64,000 nt of DNA from Pelagibacteraceae bacterium AG-426-E17 (GCA_003210095.1 QCNP01000001.1:852001-916000); one strand, 5' to 3'; positions 8,803 through 18,745 are shown, numbered from the stretch's first letter. A program made the numbers and translations. Notes: generated by a model not told the origin, from the sequence alone.

Positions 8803-9803
8803 TTAAAAAAGAAGAAAGCGGAAAAATTATACAACCAAAAAAAATGGGATTATTAGTAGAAAATCCTGTTTATAAGCCATTCAGATACCCATGGTGTTAT
8901 GATGCATGGTTAACTCAGCAAAGAATACATTGGTTACCAGAAGAAGTGCCTCTAGGTGATGATGTTAGAGATTGGCAAAAAAATCTGTCAGTGCCAGAAA
9001 AAAATTTAGTTACCCAAATATTTAGGTTTTTCACCCAAGCAGATGTTGAAGTAAACAATTGTTATCTTAGACATTACACAAGTGTTTTTAAACCAACAGA
9101 AGTTTTAATGATGATGACAGCTTTTGCATCTATGGAAACAGTTCATGTTGCAGCGTATTCTCACTTGCTAGATACAATTGGAATGCCAGAGTCTGAGTAT
9201 TCTGCATTCATGAAATATAAAGAAATGAAAGACAAGTATGACTATATGCAAGGTTTCAATGTTAATTCAAAAGAGGATATAGCAAAGACAGTTGCTGTTT
9301 TTAGTGCTTTCACAGAAGGCCTTCAGTTATTTGCGAGTTTTGCAATATTATTAAATTTCCCAAGACACAATAAACTTAAAGGCATGGGTCAGATCGTTAC
9401 TTGGTCTGTGAGAGATGAAACTCTGCATTGTAATTCAATGATAAGAATATTCAAAGAGTTCATTAAAGAAAATCCAGAAATATGGACTCCAAAACTTAAA
9501 AAAGAAATCTACGATGCATGTAGAACAATTGTTGAGCATGAGGATGCATTTATAGATTTAGCTTTTGAGATGGGACCAATGGAAGGTTTAACTGCTCAAG
9601 AAGTTAAAGATTACATAAGATTTATTGGTAACAGAAGATTAGTTCAACTAGGTTTAGAGGCTATCTATGATGTCGAAAAAAATCCATTAACATGGTTAGA
9701 CACTATGTTAAACGCAGTAGAACATATGAACTTCTTTGAAGGTAGGGCTACAGAGTATTCAAAAGCATCTACACAAGGAAGCTGGGTAGACGCTTTTAGC
9801 TGA
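8793..9803 (+). CDS. nrdB: Ribonucleoside-diphosphate reductase, class I, beta (radical) subunit
   Basis: Di-metal radical subunit of ribonucleotide reductase (336 aa). Metal-ligand motifs are METVHVAAYSH (Glu, His and the radical Tyr in E. coli spacing E-x2-H-x3-Y), FTEGLQLF (Glu) and SVRDETLHCN (Glu, His). The radical tyrosine is kept, so this is a Tyr-type rather than a Tyr-less class Ic subunit. The ORF track begins at GTG 8784; ATG 8793 is preferred because GAGGAG (8779-8784) sits 8 nt upstream. No ATP-cone is appended, so the complex lacks an obvious activity-site domain in either subunit. Confidence 0.96.
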   Translation: MSVIKKEESGKIIQPKKMGLLVENPVYKPFRYPWCYDAWLTQQRIHWLPEEVPLGDDVRDWQKNLSVPEKNLVTQIFRFFTQADVEVNNCYLRHYTSVFKPTEVLMMMTAFASMETVHVAAYSHLLDTIGMPESEYSAFMKYKEMKDKYDYMQGFNVNSKEDIAKTVAVFSAFTEGLQLFASFAILLNFPRHNKLKGMGQIVTWSVRDETLHCNSMIRIFKEFIKENPEIWTPKLKKEIYDACRTIVEHEDAFIDLAFEMGPMEGLTAQEVKDYIRFIGNRRLVQLGLEAIYDVEKNPLTWLDTMLNAVEHMNFFEGRATEYSKASTQGSWVDAFS

Positions 9804-9809
9804 TATTAG

Positions 9810-10514
9810 TTGGTGGAATACTTTAAATTACCTAAAAACACCGCAAGATTAATTGTTTTACAAAGAATAGAGCTTACAAGTCCTTTTCTTAGAAAATTAA
9901 GAAAGTTATTTGGTAGATATGTCTTTTCTAGTTTTATAACTAAATATTTCTTAAATCCTCGTAACATTGGAAAAGAATACTATCGAGTAATGTTAAAAGA
10001 ATTTTTATCAATTGAACAATTTATCAATCAAAATGACAAATCCTTTCTAAGTATTGGTGCTGGTGTAGGAGGGTTAGAAATAATAATAAACAATAATTTT
10101 AAAAATAATAATTATTATTTTATAGAAAGAAATTTTATATCGAAAAAAGTGAGATATGGTTGGGGTGGAATGATTAATAGTGAAGGTTATAATAATTTAG
10201 AATTACAAAAAGATTTTTTAATAACTAACGAAATGAGCGAAAGTCAAATAAATATCTTTGATTATGATAAAGATACTTTGCCTGAAAAAAAATTTGATGT
10301 AATCATTTCTCTATTATCCTTAGATTACCATTACGATTTTAATCTTTACTCAGAGTATTTAAAAAAGATATCAAAAGATGATACAAAGATAATTTTTGAT
10401 ACTATAAGAGCTGATTATTTTAAAAAGATATTTAAAAATGTTAATATAATCCGTTCTGACGCAAATGTTGTTCATAAATCTAAAAGGATTTTATGCAGTC
10501 ATTTTTTAAACTAA
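9810..10514 (+). CDS. Putative SAM-dependent methyltransferase-like protein
   Basis: Not recognised as a named family. Of its 234 residues, the central part has SFLSIGAGVGGLEIII (about residues 84-99), like motif I of class I methyltransferases, and KKFDVIISLLSLDYHYDF followed by LKKISKDDTKIIFDTIR, like motifs IV to V. The basic N-terminal 70 residues have no clear counterpart. The start is TTG 9810 or the adjacent GTG 9813; no ribosome-binding site is evident. It follows nrdB by 6 nt and may be read through from it. It is rich in Asn, Lys and Ile and looks less conserved than its neighbours. Confidence 0.6.
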   Translation: MVEYFKLPKNTARLIVLQRIELTSPFLRKLRKLFGRYVFSSFITKYFLNPRNIGKEYYRVMLKEFLSIEQFINQNDKSFLSIGAGVGGLEIIINNNFKNNNYYFIERNFISKKVRYGWGGMINSEGYNNLELQKDFLITNEMSESQINIFDYDKDTLPEKKFDVIISLLSLDYHYDFNLYSEYLKKISKDDTKIIFDTIRADYFKKIFKNVNIIRSDANVVHKSKRILCSHFLN

Positions 10515-10590
10515 AAATTTATTTAAGAATAAAAAATTCAATAGTTTTCTAAAAATAAAGAACTTTAAGGTTTTATATAGTACGCTCAAC

Positions 10591-11715
10591 TTATCTTTGA
10601 TTAATTGGTACAACTTTACGATAACTATTTCCTTTGTAGCTAGCGAGTGGTCTAATAAGTTTGTTGGCTGCATGTTGTTCAAGAATATGAGCTGACCATC
10701 CAGTAATTCTAGATATTACAAATATTGGTGTGAAAAAATCTGTATCAAATCCCATCAAATGATAAGTTGGACCTGTGGGATAATCTACGTTTGGATAAAT
10801 ATTTTTTCTATCAATCATTACCTTTTCTACTATGTCATAAATTTTTTCAAACTTTTTGTCTTTTTTTACTTTAGCAACTTTAGCAAAATACTCTCTCATT
10901 GTAGGTACCCTTGAGTCTCCACTTTTATAAACTCTATGTCCAAACCCCATTACAACAGACTTTTTGTCTAAAGCAGTATTTATCCATTTAAGTGCGTTTT
11001 CTGGTTTTTTGATTTTATTCATCATATGCATTACTTCTTCATTGGCACCACCATGCAAAGGACCTTTTAAACTAGCTATAGCACCCGTAATTGCCCCATG
11101 TATATCAGATAAACTACTTGTAATGGTTCTTGCAGTAAAAGTTGAAACGTTAAAGCTATGCTCTGCATATAAAATTAATGACACATCAAAGGCTTTAACA
11201 ATTTCTTTGTTAGGTACTTTACCAAAACACATATAAAAGAAATTTTCTGAAAATGAGAGATTATTTTTAGGGTTTATTATTTTTTTCCCTTTCCTTAATC
11301 TGTAAAAAGCTGCTAAAGCCGTTGGTGTTTTCGCAAATATTCTCATAACTTTTCTCATATTAGCTTTAGGAGAGTTATCTTTTGTCTCTTTATCTTCAAG
11401 ACCCATAATACTTACTGCTGTTCTCGCTACATCCATAGGATGAGATTTTTTTGGAAAATTCTGAATACTATCTAGTAAGGATTTAGATAATCTTCGCTCT
11501 TTTTTTTCATTTTTTTCGAAATTTTTTAATTGTTTTTTGTTAGGTAGTTCTCCATTTAAAATTAGATAAGCAACTTCTTCAAACTTACATTTGGCACATA
11601 AATCTTGTGCAGCATAACCCCGGTAGGTAAGTGAATTAATTTCTGGCATTACTTTAGAAACCTCTGTTTCATCAACAACAATTCCTAATAAGCCTTTTTT
11701 AATATCTTCAGTCAT
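10591..11715 (-). CDS. prpC: 2-methylcitrate synthase (citrate synthase family)
   Basis: Condenses propionyl-CoA with oxaloacetate. The 374-aa protein has the short type of citrate-synthase fold with the catalytic histidines in GPLHGGANEEVM and GFGHRVYKSGDSR and the catalytic Asp in the DYPTGPTYHLMG region. YAEHSFNVSTFTAR is typical of PrpC and short citrate synthases. It is the last gene of gph-prpD-prpB-prpC, with its ATG overlapping the prpB stop (TAATG). This neighbourhood decides for methylcitrate synthase over housekeeping citrate synthase, though dual activity is common in this group. Confidence 0.92.
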   Translation of the reverse strand: MTEDIKKGLLGIVVDETEVSKVMPEINSLTYRGYAAQDLCAKCKFEEVAYLILNGELPNKKQLKNFEKNEKKERRLSKSLLDSIQNFPKKSHPMDVARTAVSIMGLEDKETKDNSPKANMRKVMRIFAKTPTALAAFYRLRKGKKIINPKNNLSFSENFFYMCFGKVPNKEIVKAFDVSLILYAEHSFNVSTFTARTITSSLSDIHGAITGAIASLKGPLHGGANEEVMHMMNKIKKPENALKWINTALDKKSVVMGFGHRVYKSGDSRVPTMREYFAKVAKVKKDKKFEKIYDIVEKVMIDRKNIYPNVDYPTGPTYHLMGFDTDFFTPIFVISRITGWSAHILEQHAANKLIRPLASYKGNSYRKVVPINQR

Positions 11716-12611
11716 TATTTGTGGCCATCTGTATTAAAATTATAAATTTTTTTATCTAGTGAATTATATTTTTTATAATCAACTAGATCGTACAATCTAC
11801 TTCTAGTTTGCATTTTATCAATAACGTTTTTTTGATGTCCATCCTTAAAAATGACCCTTAGACCTTCCTCGACACTTTTCATGGCTAGTCTTTGTGTAGT
11901 AACTGGGTAAATCACGATATTATAACCTAAATTTTCTAATTCTTTATAGTTTATAAGGTCTGATTTTCCAAACTCAGTCATATTGGCAAGTAAATATGAA
12001 TTGAGACTTTTTCTAACTTTTTCAAATTCTTTTTTATCTTTTAATGCCTCAGGAAATATTATTTCTGCTCCAGCATCAATATAGGCTTTACATCTTTCAA
12101 TCATTTTATCTATACCTTCAACACCTTTTGCATCTGATCTTGCGATAATTTTAAAATTCTTATCTTTTTTTGCCTTAACGCATTCTTTAATTTTATTTAC
12201 CATTTTTTTTGTAGAAATAAGTTCTTTATTATCAAGATGACCACATCTTTTTCTCTCCACCTGATCTTCAATATGTACAGCAGTCACCCCAAATTTTTCA
12301 AAAGTTTGTATAGTTTTTTTACACGATTTAAAACCTGTATCAATATCAACAATTGTAGGTAAGTTTGTAACTCTTGCTATTTGTTTTGATCTATTACTAA
12401 CATCCTCTAATGTAGTAAGTCCAATATCTGGATATCCGAGGTCGTTAGACATCACTCCACCAGATACATAAACAGCATCATAACCTATTTCCTCAATTAC
12501 TTTAGCGGTTAAAGGATTATACGCCCCTGGAACTCTTAATATTTTTCCACTTTTCAATTTTTTAACAAAATCTTTTCTTTTTTGCTTAATTTTTTTTTTT
12601 ACAAAGTGCAT
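11715..12611 (-). CDS. prpB: 2-methylisocitrate lyase
   Basis: Cleaves 2-methylisocitrate to pyruvate and succinate, the last step of the methylcitrate cycle. The 298-aa protein of the isocitrate lyase/PEP mutase superfamily shows VPGAYNPLTAKVIEEIGYDA, VDIDTGFK (Mg-binding Asp) and the active-site loop KRCGH, a variant of the family KKCGH, at about residues 120-124. The start and stop are each shared by one base with prpD and prpC respectively, so the three prp genes are tightly coupled. The KRCGH Arg for Lys change is conservative and probably tolerated. Confidence 0.93.
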   Translation of the reverse strand: MHFVKKKIKQKRKDFVKKLKSGKILRVPGAYNPLTAKVIEEIGYDAVYVSGGVMSNDLGYPDIGLTTLEDVSNRSKQIARVTNLPTIVDIDTGFKSCKKTIQTFEKFGVTAVHIEDQVERKRCGHLDNKELISTKKMVNKIKECVKAKKDKNFKIIARSDAKGVEGIDKMIERCKAYIDAGAEIIFPEALKDKKEFEKVRKSLNSYLLANMTEFGKSDLINYKELENLGYNIVIYPVTTQRLAMKSVEEGLRVIFKDGHQKNVIDKMQTRSRLYDLVDYKKYNSLDKKIYNFNTDGHK

Positions 12612-14113
12612 TAAAAAATTCCAATTTTATTATTTTTTTTAATATTTTTTTTATTAATTACAATATTTAATTTATTTAATTGATTAGATTTTAATTTTTT
12701 TAAATTTTGAACATCTTTTAAAAATCTATCAGATTCTTTTTTAGCGATTACTCCTTTAGTTAAAGTTAAGAATTTTTTAATATAATTTGGTCTTTTAAAC
12801 GGCCTTGATCCATAAGGGTGAGCATCAGCCACACCTTGTTCTTCTGTTATTTTTTTATTATTTTTCAACGTAACAATTACTTTCGCACCAAAGGCCTTAT
12901 TTTTTGGGTTAGGATCATGGTATCGTTTAGTCCATTTCTTATCTTCATGAGTTTTTATAGATCTCCATATTTTTAAAGTACTTTTTCTTTTAGCTCTTGC
13001 TTTGCTGTAAGATTTTACATGATGCCAATTGGCATCCTCTAAAGCAACTGCGAAAATATACATTATAGAATGATCTAAAGTTTCTCTACTTGCATTTGGA
13101 TCCATCTTTTGAGGATCATTAGCCCCAGTTCCTATAACATTATGAGTATGATGACTTGTGTGTATGTCTATTTTTTTAATATCTTTAAGATTTTTAATTC
13201 TTCGGTTTAATTTTTTTGCAAGATCTATCAATGCTTGGGCTTGGTATTCTGCAGAATATTCTTTAGTGTAAGTTTCTAAAATTGCTTTCTTTTCTTCATT
13301 CTTTTTTGGTAAAGGAACTTTATACAAAGCTTTTTTTCCATCTAAAATTCTAGCAACAACACTATCTTCACCTTCATATATTGGACTTGGGGCTCCTTCT
13401 CCTCTCATGGCTCTATCCACTGCCTCTATACCAAGTTTACCTGCATGTGCAGGTGCGAAAGCTTTCCAACTTGATATTTCACCTTTTCTAGATTGTCTAG
13501 TTGATATAGTTGTATGCAATGCCTGTTGTATTGCCTGGTAAATAGTTTCTGTTTTTAAACCAAGCATAGTACCTAAGCCAGCTGCAACACTTGGACCTAA
13601 ATGAGCAATATGATCTACTTTATGCTTATGTAAACATATGCCTTTAACAAGATTAACTTGTACCTCATAAGCTGTAATAATACCTTTTATTAAATTTAAA
13701 CCAGAGATTTTCTTTTGTTGTGCAACTGCGATTAGAGCCGGTATATTATCACCTGGGTGACTATAATCTGCAGCTAGAAAAGTATCATGAAAATCTAATT
13801 CTCTTACAGCAGTTCCATTTGACCATGCTGCCCATTCACAATCAAATTTTTGATTGGAATTTATTCCAAATATAGTAGCACCATTTTTTCTTGGATGTTT
13901 CATAGCCATTTCCCTTGATGAAATTACTGCCTTTCTATTCAAAGAGGCAATAGCTACTGATGCATTATCGATAATTCTATTAATTACCATTTCAACAGAA
14001 TCTTTATTAAGTTTTGCATTATCGCTAGCTAACTCTGCTAATTTCCATGCTAATTGTTTTTTTTTAGAGAGTTTAACTTTAGATGGATAAACTTTTAACT
14101 TATGTATTATCAT
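12611..14113 (-). CDS. prpD: 2-methylcitrate dehydratase, MmgE/PrpD family
   Basis: Dehydrates 2-methylcitrate to 2-methyl-cis-aconitate. The 500-aa length and motifs ([43 protein letters not shown]) match the iron-sulfur-independent PrpD class. Rehydration to methylisocitrate would need an aconitase encoded elsewhere; no acnD or prpF is present here. The first 14 nt overlap the gph 3' end, so prpD has no promoter of its own and depends on a promoter upstream of gph. Confidence 0.93.
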   Translation of the reverse strand: MIIHKLKVYPSKVKLSKKKQLAWKLAELASDNAKLNKDSVEMVINRIIDNASVAIASLNRKAVISSREMAMKHPRKNGATIFGINSNQKFDCEWAAWSNGTAVRELDFHDTFLAADYSHPGDNIPALIAVAQQKKISGLNLIKGIITAYEVQVNLVKGICLHKHKVDHIAHLGPSVAAGLGTMLGLKTETIYQAIQQALHTTISTRQSRKGEISSWKAFAPAHAGKLGIEAVDRAMRGEGAPSPIYEGEDSVVARILDGKKALYKVPLPKKNEEKKAILETYTKEYSAEYQAQALIDLAKKLNRRIKNLKDIKKIDIHTSHHTHNVIGTGANDPQKMDPNASRETLDHSIMYIFAVALEDANWHHVKSYSKARAKRKSTLKIWRSIKTHEDKKWTKRYHDPNPKNKAFGAKVIVTLKNNKKITEEQGVADAHPYGSRPFKRPNYIKKFLTLTKGVIAKKESDRFLKDVQNLKKLKSNQLNKLNIVINKKNIKKNNKIGIF

Positions 14114-14795
14114 TTAAATAATTCGAAACAATTTTTTCAATACCAACAAAATCTTTAATTAAGTGGTTATGAGGTATTTGGTTTATATTTTTATCAGTGT
14201 AACCATCTTCAACCAAAATAAAAGGAATATCAGCAGAGCTTGCTGCCATACTATCAACTTCACTATCTCCTATCATTAATGATTTTTTAATATTTCCTTG
14301 CAATATGTCGATTATATTTGTTATGTGCCTCGGATCTGGCTTACAATAATCAAAAGTATTACTTCCTGCTACATAGTCAAAATAATTGTAAACATTAATT
14401 TTTTTTAAAAGATCTATAGCCAGATGTTCTTGTTTATTTGTACAAACAGCCAATGAAATATTATTTTTTTTACTCCATTTTAAAAAATTCAAAACACCAT
14501 TTAACAGTTTGCTTTCAACCACTATATTTTTTCCATAATAATCTATAAACTCTTTAACCATCTCATCCTTAATTTTTTGATCAGTTATTTTGCTAAATTC
14601 TTTTTTAGCACTTCCCCAAATAGATCTTCCAATAAGCACACCAGCACCTTTGCCGACTAAATTTCTAATCTCTTCAGTAGTCTTAGATTCATATCCAAAC
14701 TTTTTCATTACATGGTTATGTGCCATCATTAGGTCTGGAGCTGTATCAACTAAAGTGCCATCTAAATCTAACAAAACTGTATAATTTTGACTCAT
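14100..14795 (-). CDS. gph: Phosphoglycolate phosphatase, HAD superfamily
   Basis: HAD hydrolase (231 aa) with motif [15 protein letters not shown], motif II VCTNK, motif III Lys in CKPDP and motif [14 protein letters not shown], plus an alpha-helical cap of the Gph type. It likely removes phosphate from 2-phosphoglycolate arising from DNA repair or oxygenase side reactions. It is the first gene of the prp operon on the minus strand, diverging from the GlmU-domain gene. Other small phosphate esters are possible substrates, since HAD specificity is hard to read from sequence. Confidence 0.82.
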   Translation of the reverse strand: MSQNYTVLLDLDGTLVDTAPDLMMAHNHVMKKFGYESKTTEEIRNLVGKGAGVLIGRSIWGSAKKEFSKITDQKIKDEMVKEFIDYYGKNIVVESKLLNGVLNFLKWSKKNNISLAVCTNKQEHLAIDLLKKINVYNYFDYVAGSNTFDYCKPDPRHITNIIDILQGNIKKSLMIGDSEVDSMAASSADIPFILVEDGYTDKNINQIPHNHLIKDFVGIEKIVSNYLNDNT

Positions 14796-14864
14796 TCTAA
14801 AAGTATTATTAAGAAATAATTTGTGAATTAATTAAGATAGATACTCAACTATAAGAAAAAATCA

Positions 14865-15473
14865 ATGAAACAAATAAATTTACAAAAAAAAATTAGAAAT
14901 AAATTTATAAAACAGGGTGTTAAAATGATAGACCCAAATACAGTTTATTTTTCTAAAGACACTAAAATTGGAAAAAATGTAACTATTGAGCCTTTCGTTG
15001 TAATTGGATCAAAAGTAAAAATCAAAGATAACGCAAAAATATTATCTTTTTCTCATATTGAAGGCGTTATAATTAATGAAAATGTATCTGTTGGTCCATT
15101 TTGCAGGTTGAGACCAGGAACCATTTTAGAAAAGAATTCAAAAATAGGAAATTTTGTAGAAATTAAAAAAAGTAAAGTTAAGAAAAATTCAAAAGTTAGT
15201 CATTTAAGTTACATTGGAGATACAACCATTGGCATATCTGCAAATATTGGAGCTGGAACAATTACGTGTAATTACGATGGAGTTAAAAAAAGCAAAACTG
15301 TAATTGGTGATAATTCTTTTGTTGGTTCAAATTCATCTCTAGTTGCACCAGTTAAAATAGGACGAAATTCTACAATTGGAGCTGGATCTGTAATTACTCA
15401 AAATGTTAAAGATGGAAATTTGTCTTTAACTAGATCAGCTCAATTACAATCTAAGTATAAAAGAAAGAAATAA
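14865..15473 (+). CDS. Stand-alone glucosamine-1-phosphate N-acetyltransferase (GlmU C-terminal domain only)
   Basis: Left-handed beta-helix protein (202 aa) that aligns by eye with the C-terminal half of GlmU: linker helix, [51 protein letters not shown] and [12 protein letters not shown]. The residues that bind acetyl-CoA and GlcN-1-P in GlmU (Arg, Lys, His, Tyr, Asn in these motifs) are kept. The N-terminal pyrophosphorylase domain is entirely missing, and the ATG at 14865 lies just before the linker helix, so this is a separate gene, not a truncation by the window. glmS follows 3 nt downstream, fixing the role in UDP-GlcNAc synthesis. Confidence 0.87.
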   Translation: MKQINLQKKIRNKFIKQGVKMIDPNTVYFSKDTKIGKNVTIEPFVVIGSKVKIKDNAKILSFSHIEGVIINENVSVGPFCRLRPGTILEKNSKIGNFVEIKKSKVKKNSKVSHLSYIGDTTIGISANIGAGTITCNYDGVKKSKTVIGDNSFVGSNSSLVAPVKIGRNSTIGAGSVITQNVKDGNLSLTRSAQLQSKYKRKK

Positions 15474-15476
15474 ATC

Positions 15477-17297
15477 ATGTGCGGAATTATAGGAATTAAT
15501 AGCAATAAAGAAGTCACATCAACAATTTTAAACTCACTTAGAAAATTAGAGTATAGAGGTTATGATTCAGCTGGTATTGCAACATTAAATAGCGGATATA
15601 TTCAAGAAGTTAAGTGTGAGGGAAGAGTAGACAATCTCGAAAAAAATATTATTAAAAATAAATTACTTGGTAATGTAGGCATTGGTCATGTTAGATGGGC
15701 TACTCATGGTATTCCTAGCACTTTAAATGCTCACCCTCACTCATCTGACAATGTTTCAGTGGTTCATAACGGCATTATAGAAAACTCAACTTTATTAAAA
15801 AAATTTTTAGTTAAAAAGGGACATAGATTTAAATCTCAAACAGATACAGAGGTGATTGTGCATTTAATTACAGAATATTTAAAAAAAAATAATTTAATAG
15901 ACACATTAACAAAAGTTTTAAAAAAACTTCATGGTAGTTTTGCATTAGGAATAATTTTTAAAGATGAACCAGACTTAATTGTTGGTGCAAGAAGAGGCTC
16001 ACCCTTAGCGGTTGGTTATGGTCCAGGTGAAAATTACCTAGGCTCAGATTCTTATGCATTAAAATCTATGACTAATAAAATAACTTATTTAGATGATGGT
16101 GAATTTTGTATTATCAAAAAAACAGAAGTAAGCTTCTTTAGTGAACAAGGAAAAAAAATAAATAAAAAAATACTTTCATTAACAACTGATGAACAAAATT
16201 ACGATAAAGGTGATTACAAACACTTTATGGCTAAAGAGATTGACGAACAGCCACTAACAGTAAAAAATTGCATAAATGAATATATTGATAAAAAAAATAA
16301 TGAAATAAGTATTTTTAATTTTCCGTGGAAAATAAAAGATATATCATCAATTACATTAGTAGGTTGTGGGACTGCTTACCATTCTTGTTTAATTGCAAAA
16401 TATTGGTTTGAACAACTTACTTCTTTTGATGTTCATATAGATATTGCATCAGAATTTCGTTACAGAAAAAATAGATTTAAAAAAGAGACTTTGTACGTTT
16501 TTGTTTCACAATCTGGAGAAACAGCTGATACTTATGCGGCTTTAGATTTATGCAATAAAAACAATATGAAAACATGTTCTGTTGTAAATGTAGTAGAAAG
16601 TTCAATTGCAAGAGACTCAAAATTTGTTTTACCGATACATTGTGGTCCAGAAATTGGTGTTGCCTCAACGAAAGCTTTTTTAGGACAAATGTTAGTGCTT
16701 TATTTATTATGTCTTAAAATGGGTAAACTTAATGATGATATTAAGAAAAAAGATTATATTTCCAAAATCAAAAGCTTATTAAATTTATCTAAAAATATAG
16801 AACTTTCTCTAAAATCTGAAAATAATATTCAAACCATATCAAATAGTTTTACAAACATAAAAGGTTCTATGTTTTTAGGCAGAGGCTACTCATATCCAAT
16901 TGCACTTGAAGGCGCACTTAAATTGAAAGAATTATCTTATATTCATGCAGAAGGTTATCCAGCTGGTGAAATGAAACATGGTCCTTTAGCATTAATTGAA
17001 GATGGTATGCCAGTTGTAGTAATTGCCCCAAGAGATGAATACTACAAAAAAACAATGTCCAATATGCAAGAGGTTATAGCAAGAGGTGCTAAAGTTTTAC
17101 TAATAACAAACAAAAGCACTGACGAGATATTCTCAGAAAATATTTGGCAAAAAATTGAGGTTGAGAATACAGATGATGAACTGTTGCCTTTTTTAATAAC
17201 AATTCCACTTCAAAAATTGGCTTATTATACTGCTTTAAAAAAAGGTTATGATATTGATAAACCTAGAAACCTAGCAAAATCAGTAACCGTAGAGTAA
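15477..17297 (+). CDS. glmS: Glutamine-fructose-6-phosphate aminotransferase (isomerizing)
   Basis: Makes glucosamine-6-phosphate from fructose-6-phosphate and glutamine, the entry to UDP-GlcNAc. The 606-aa protein begins MCGIIGI with the nucleophilic Cys next to the initiator Met, followed by the glutaminase motifs RWATHG and HNGIIEN. The SIS half shows SQSGETADTYAAL, STKAFLGQ and the C-terminal PRNLAKSVTVE, typical of active GlmS. No glmS ribozyme is present upstream (only 3 nt separate it from the preceding gene), so control must be different from Gram-positive glmS. Confidence 0.97.
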   Translation: MCGIIGINSNKEVTSTILNSLRKLEYRGYDSAGIATLNSGYIQEVKCEGRVDNLEKNIIKNKLLGNVGIGHVRWATHGIPSTLNAHPHSSDNVSVVHNGIIENSTLLKKFLVKKGHRFKSQTDTEVIVHLITEYLKKNNLIDTLTKVLKKLHGSFALGIIFKDEPDLIVGARRGSPLAVGYGPGENYLGSDSYALKSMTNKITYLDDGEFCIIKKTEVSFFSEQGKKINKKILSLTTDEQNYDKGDYKHFMAKEIDEQPLTVKNCINEYIDKKNNEISIFNFPWKIKDISSITLVGCGTAYHSCLIAKYWFEQLTSFDVHIDIASEFRYRKNRFKKETLYVFVSQSGETADTYAALDLCNKNNMKTCSVVNVVESSIARDSKFVLPIHCGPEIGVASTKAFLGQMLVLYLLCLKMGKLNDDIKKKDYISKIKSLLNLSKNIELSLKSENNIQTISNSFTNIKGSMFLGRGYSYPIALEGALKLKELSYIHAEGYPAGEMKHGPLALIEDGMPVVVIAPRDEYYKKTMSNMQEVIARGAKVLLITNKSTDEIFSENIWQKIEVENTDDELLPFLITIPLQKLAYYTALKKGYDIDKPRNLAKSVTVE

Positions 17298-17362
17298 TTT
17301 TTTTTATATTTACTATTCTAATTTGACATAATTTGGATATATATTCGTCTTAAGGTTGAAAT

Positions 17363-18742
17363 ATGAAAAATTGGAAAGTTAATTCTTGGAGAAAATACCC
17401 CGTTAAGCACATACCTTCGTATGATGATGAGAAGGAGTTAAATAATGTTTTAGGAAAAATAAAAACTTTTCCACCGTTAGTATTTGCAGGTGAGACCAGA
17501 CATCTAAAGGACCAATTAGCAAAAGTTGTAGATGGCAAAGCTTTTTTACTACAAGGAGGTGATTGTGCTGAAAGTTTTACAGAATTTCATCCTGATAATA
17601 TAAGGGATACATTTAAATTAATTTTACAGATGTCGCTTGTTTTAACTTTTTCAGCGTCTCTACCAGTGGTAAAACTTGGAAGAATAGCTGGTCAATTTTC
17701 TAAACCGAGAAGTGCTCCAACTGAAAAACAGGGTGATAAAGAATTACCGAGTTACCTTGGAGATAATATAAATGGAATTGATTTTACAGAAAAAGCTAGA
17801 AGACCTGATCCTAAGAGATTGTTTAGAGCATATTCTCAATCAGCTTCAACATTAAATCTTCTGAGGGCGTTTTCTAAGGGAGGATTTGCTGATTTAAACA
17901 AAGTCCATCTATGGAATTTAGATTATATTAAAAAAAGCCCTCAAGCTAAAAGATTTAAAGAGCTTGAGGATAAAATTGCAGATGCATTAGCATTTATGGA
18001 AGCTTGTGGAATTACATCTGATTTTAACAATAGATTATACACAGTAAATTTTTGGACATCCCATGAAGCACTTCATTTACCGTTTGAAGAAAGCATGACA
18101 AGAACAGACTCAACAACTGGAGAGTATCACGATACCTCGGCTCATTTTGTTTGGATTGGAGATAGAACTAGACAATTAGACGGTGGCCACGTAGAATTTT
18201 GTAGAGGAATAGAAAACCCTGTAGGAATAAAATGTGGTCCAACTTCAAAAGCAGATGAAATTGCAAAAATTTGTGAAGTAATCAACCCAAAGAATGAGAA
18301 GGGAAAAATTACTTTAATTTCTAGATATGGACATGACAAAGTCGAAAAGTTTTTACCAAAACTTATTAGAGGAATTAAAAAGGAAGGGCTTAATGTTGTA
18401 TGGTCATGTGATCCAATGCATGGCAACACTCTAGTCTCTACGACTGGATTTAAGACAAGACCATTTAATAATATAGTTAAAGAGGTAAAAAATGTTTTTG
18501 AGGTTCACCAAAGTGAAGGCTCTTATGCAGGTGGGCTTCATATAGAAATGACTGGACAAAACGTAACAGAATGTACTGGTGGTGCTAAAAATATATCCGA
18601 TCAAGATTTGTCAAGCAGATACCATACACATTGTGATCCAAGACTAAATGCAGATCAGGCTCTAGAATTGGCGTTCTTAATATCTGATGAAATTAAGAAA
18701 AATTCAAATTACGCAAAAAATATTATCAGAGCGGCTTCTTAA
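17363..18742 (+). CDS. 3-deoxy-D-arabino-heptulosonate 7-phosphate synthase, class II
   Basis: First step of the shikimate pathway (PEP plus erythrose-4-phosphate). The 459-aa protein has the class II (plant/actinobacterial-type) hallmarks: WRKYPVKHIPSYDD near the N-terminus, LLQGGDCAESF with the metal-binding Cys, KLGRIAGQFSKPRSAPTE, and WSCDPMHGNT plus GGLHIEMTGQNVTEC near the C-terminus. It is unlike the E. coli AroF/G/H class I enzymes. A 65-nt spacer separates it from glmS and contains a TTGACA at 17323-17328, but I see no convincing -10 at the right spacing. Confidence 0.96.
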   Translation: MKNWKVNSWRKYPVKHIPSYDDEKELNNVLGKIKTFPPLVFAGETRHLKDQLAKVVDGKAFLLQGGDCAESFTEFHPDNIRDTFKLILQMSLVLTFSASLPVVKLGRIAGQFSKPRSAPTEKQGDKELPSYLGDNINGIDFTEKARRPDPKRLFRAYSQSASTLNLLRAFSKGGFADLNKVHLWNLDYIKKSPQAKRFKELEDKIADALAFMEACGITSDFNNRLYTVNFWTSHEALHLPFEESMTRTDSTTGEYHDTSAHFVWIGDRTRQLDGGHVEFCRGIENPVGIKCGPTSKADEIAKICEVINPKNEKGKITLISRYGHDKVEKFLPKLIRGIKKEGLNVVWSCDPMHGNTLVSTTGFKTRPFNNIVKEVKNVFEVHQSEGSYAGGLHIEMTGQNVTECTGGAKNISDQDLSSRYHTHCDPRLNADQALELAFLISDEIKKNSNYAKNIIRAAS

Positions 18743-18745
18743 GAG

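Noticed and set aside
15474-15476. Possible glmS ribozyme or riboswitch before glmS
   Set aside because: Only 3 nt separate the two genes, leaving no space for one.
17323-17351. TTGACA as a promoter for the DAHP synthase gene
   Set aside because: No acceptable -10 hexamer at 15-19 nt; the nearby TATATT is only 11 nt away.
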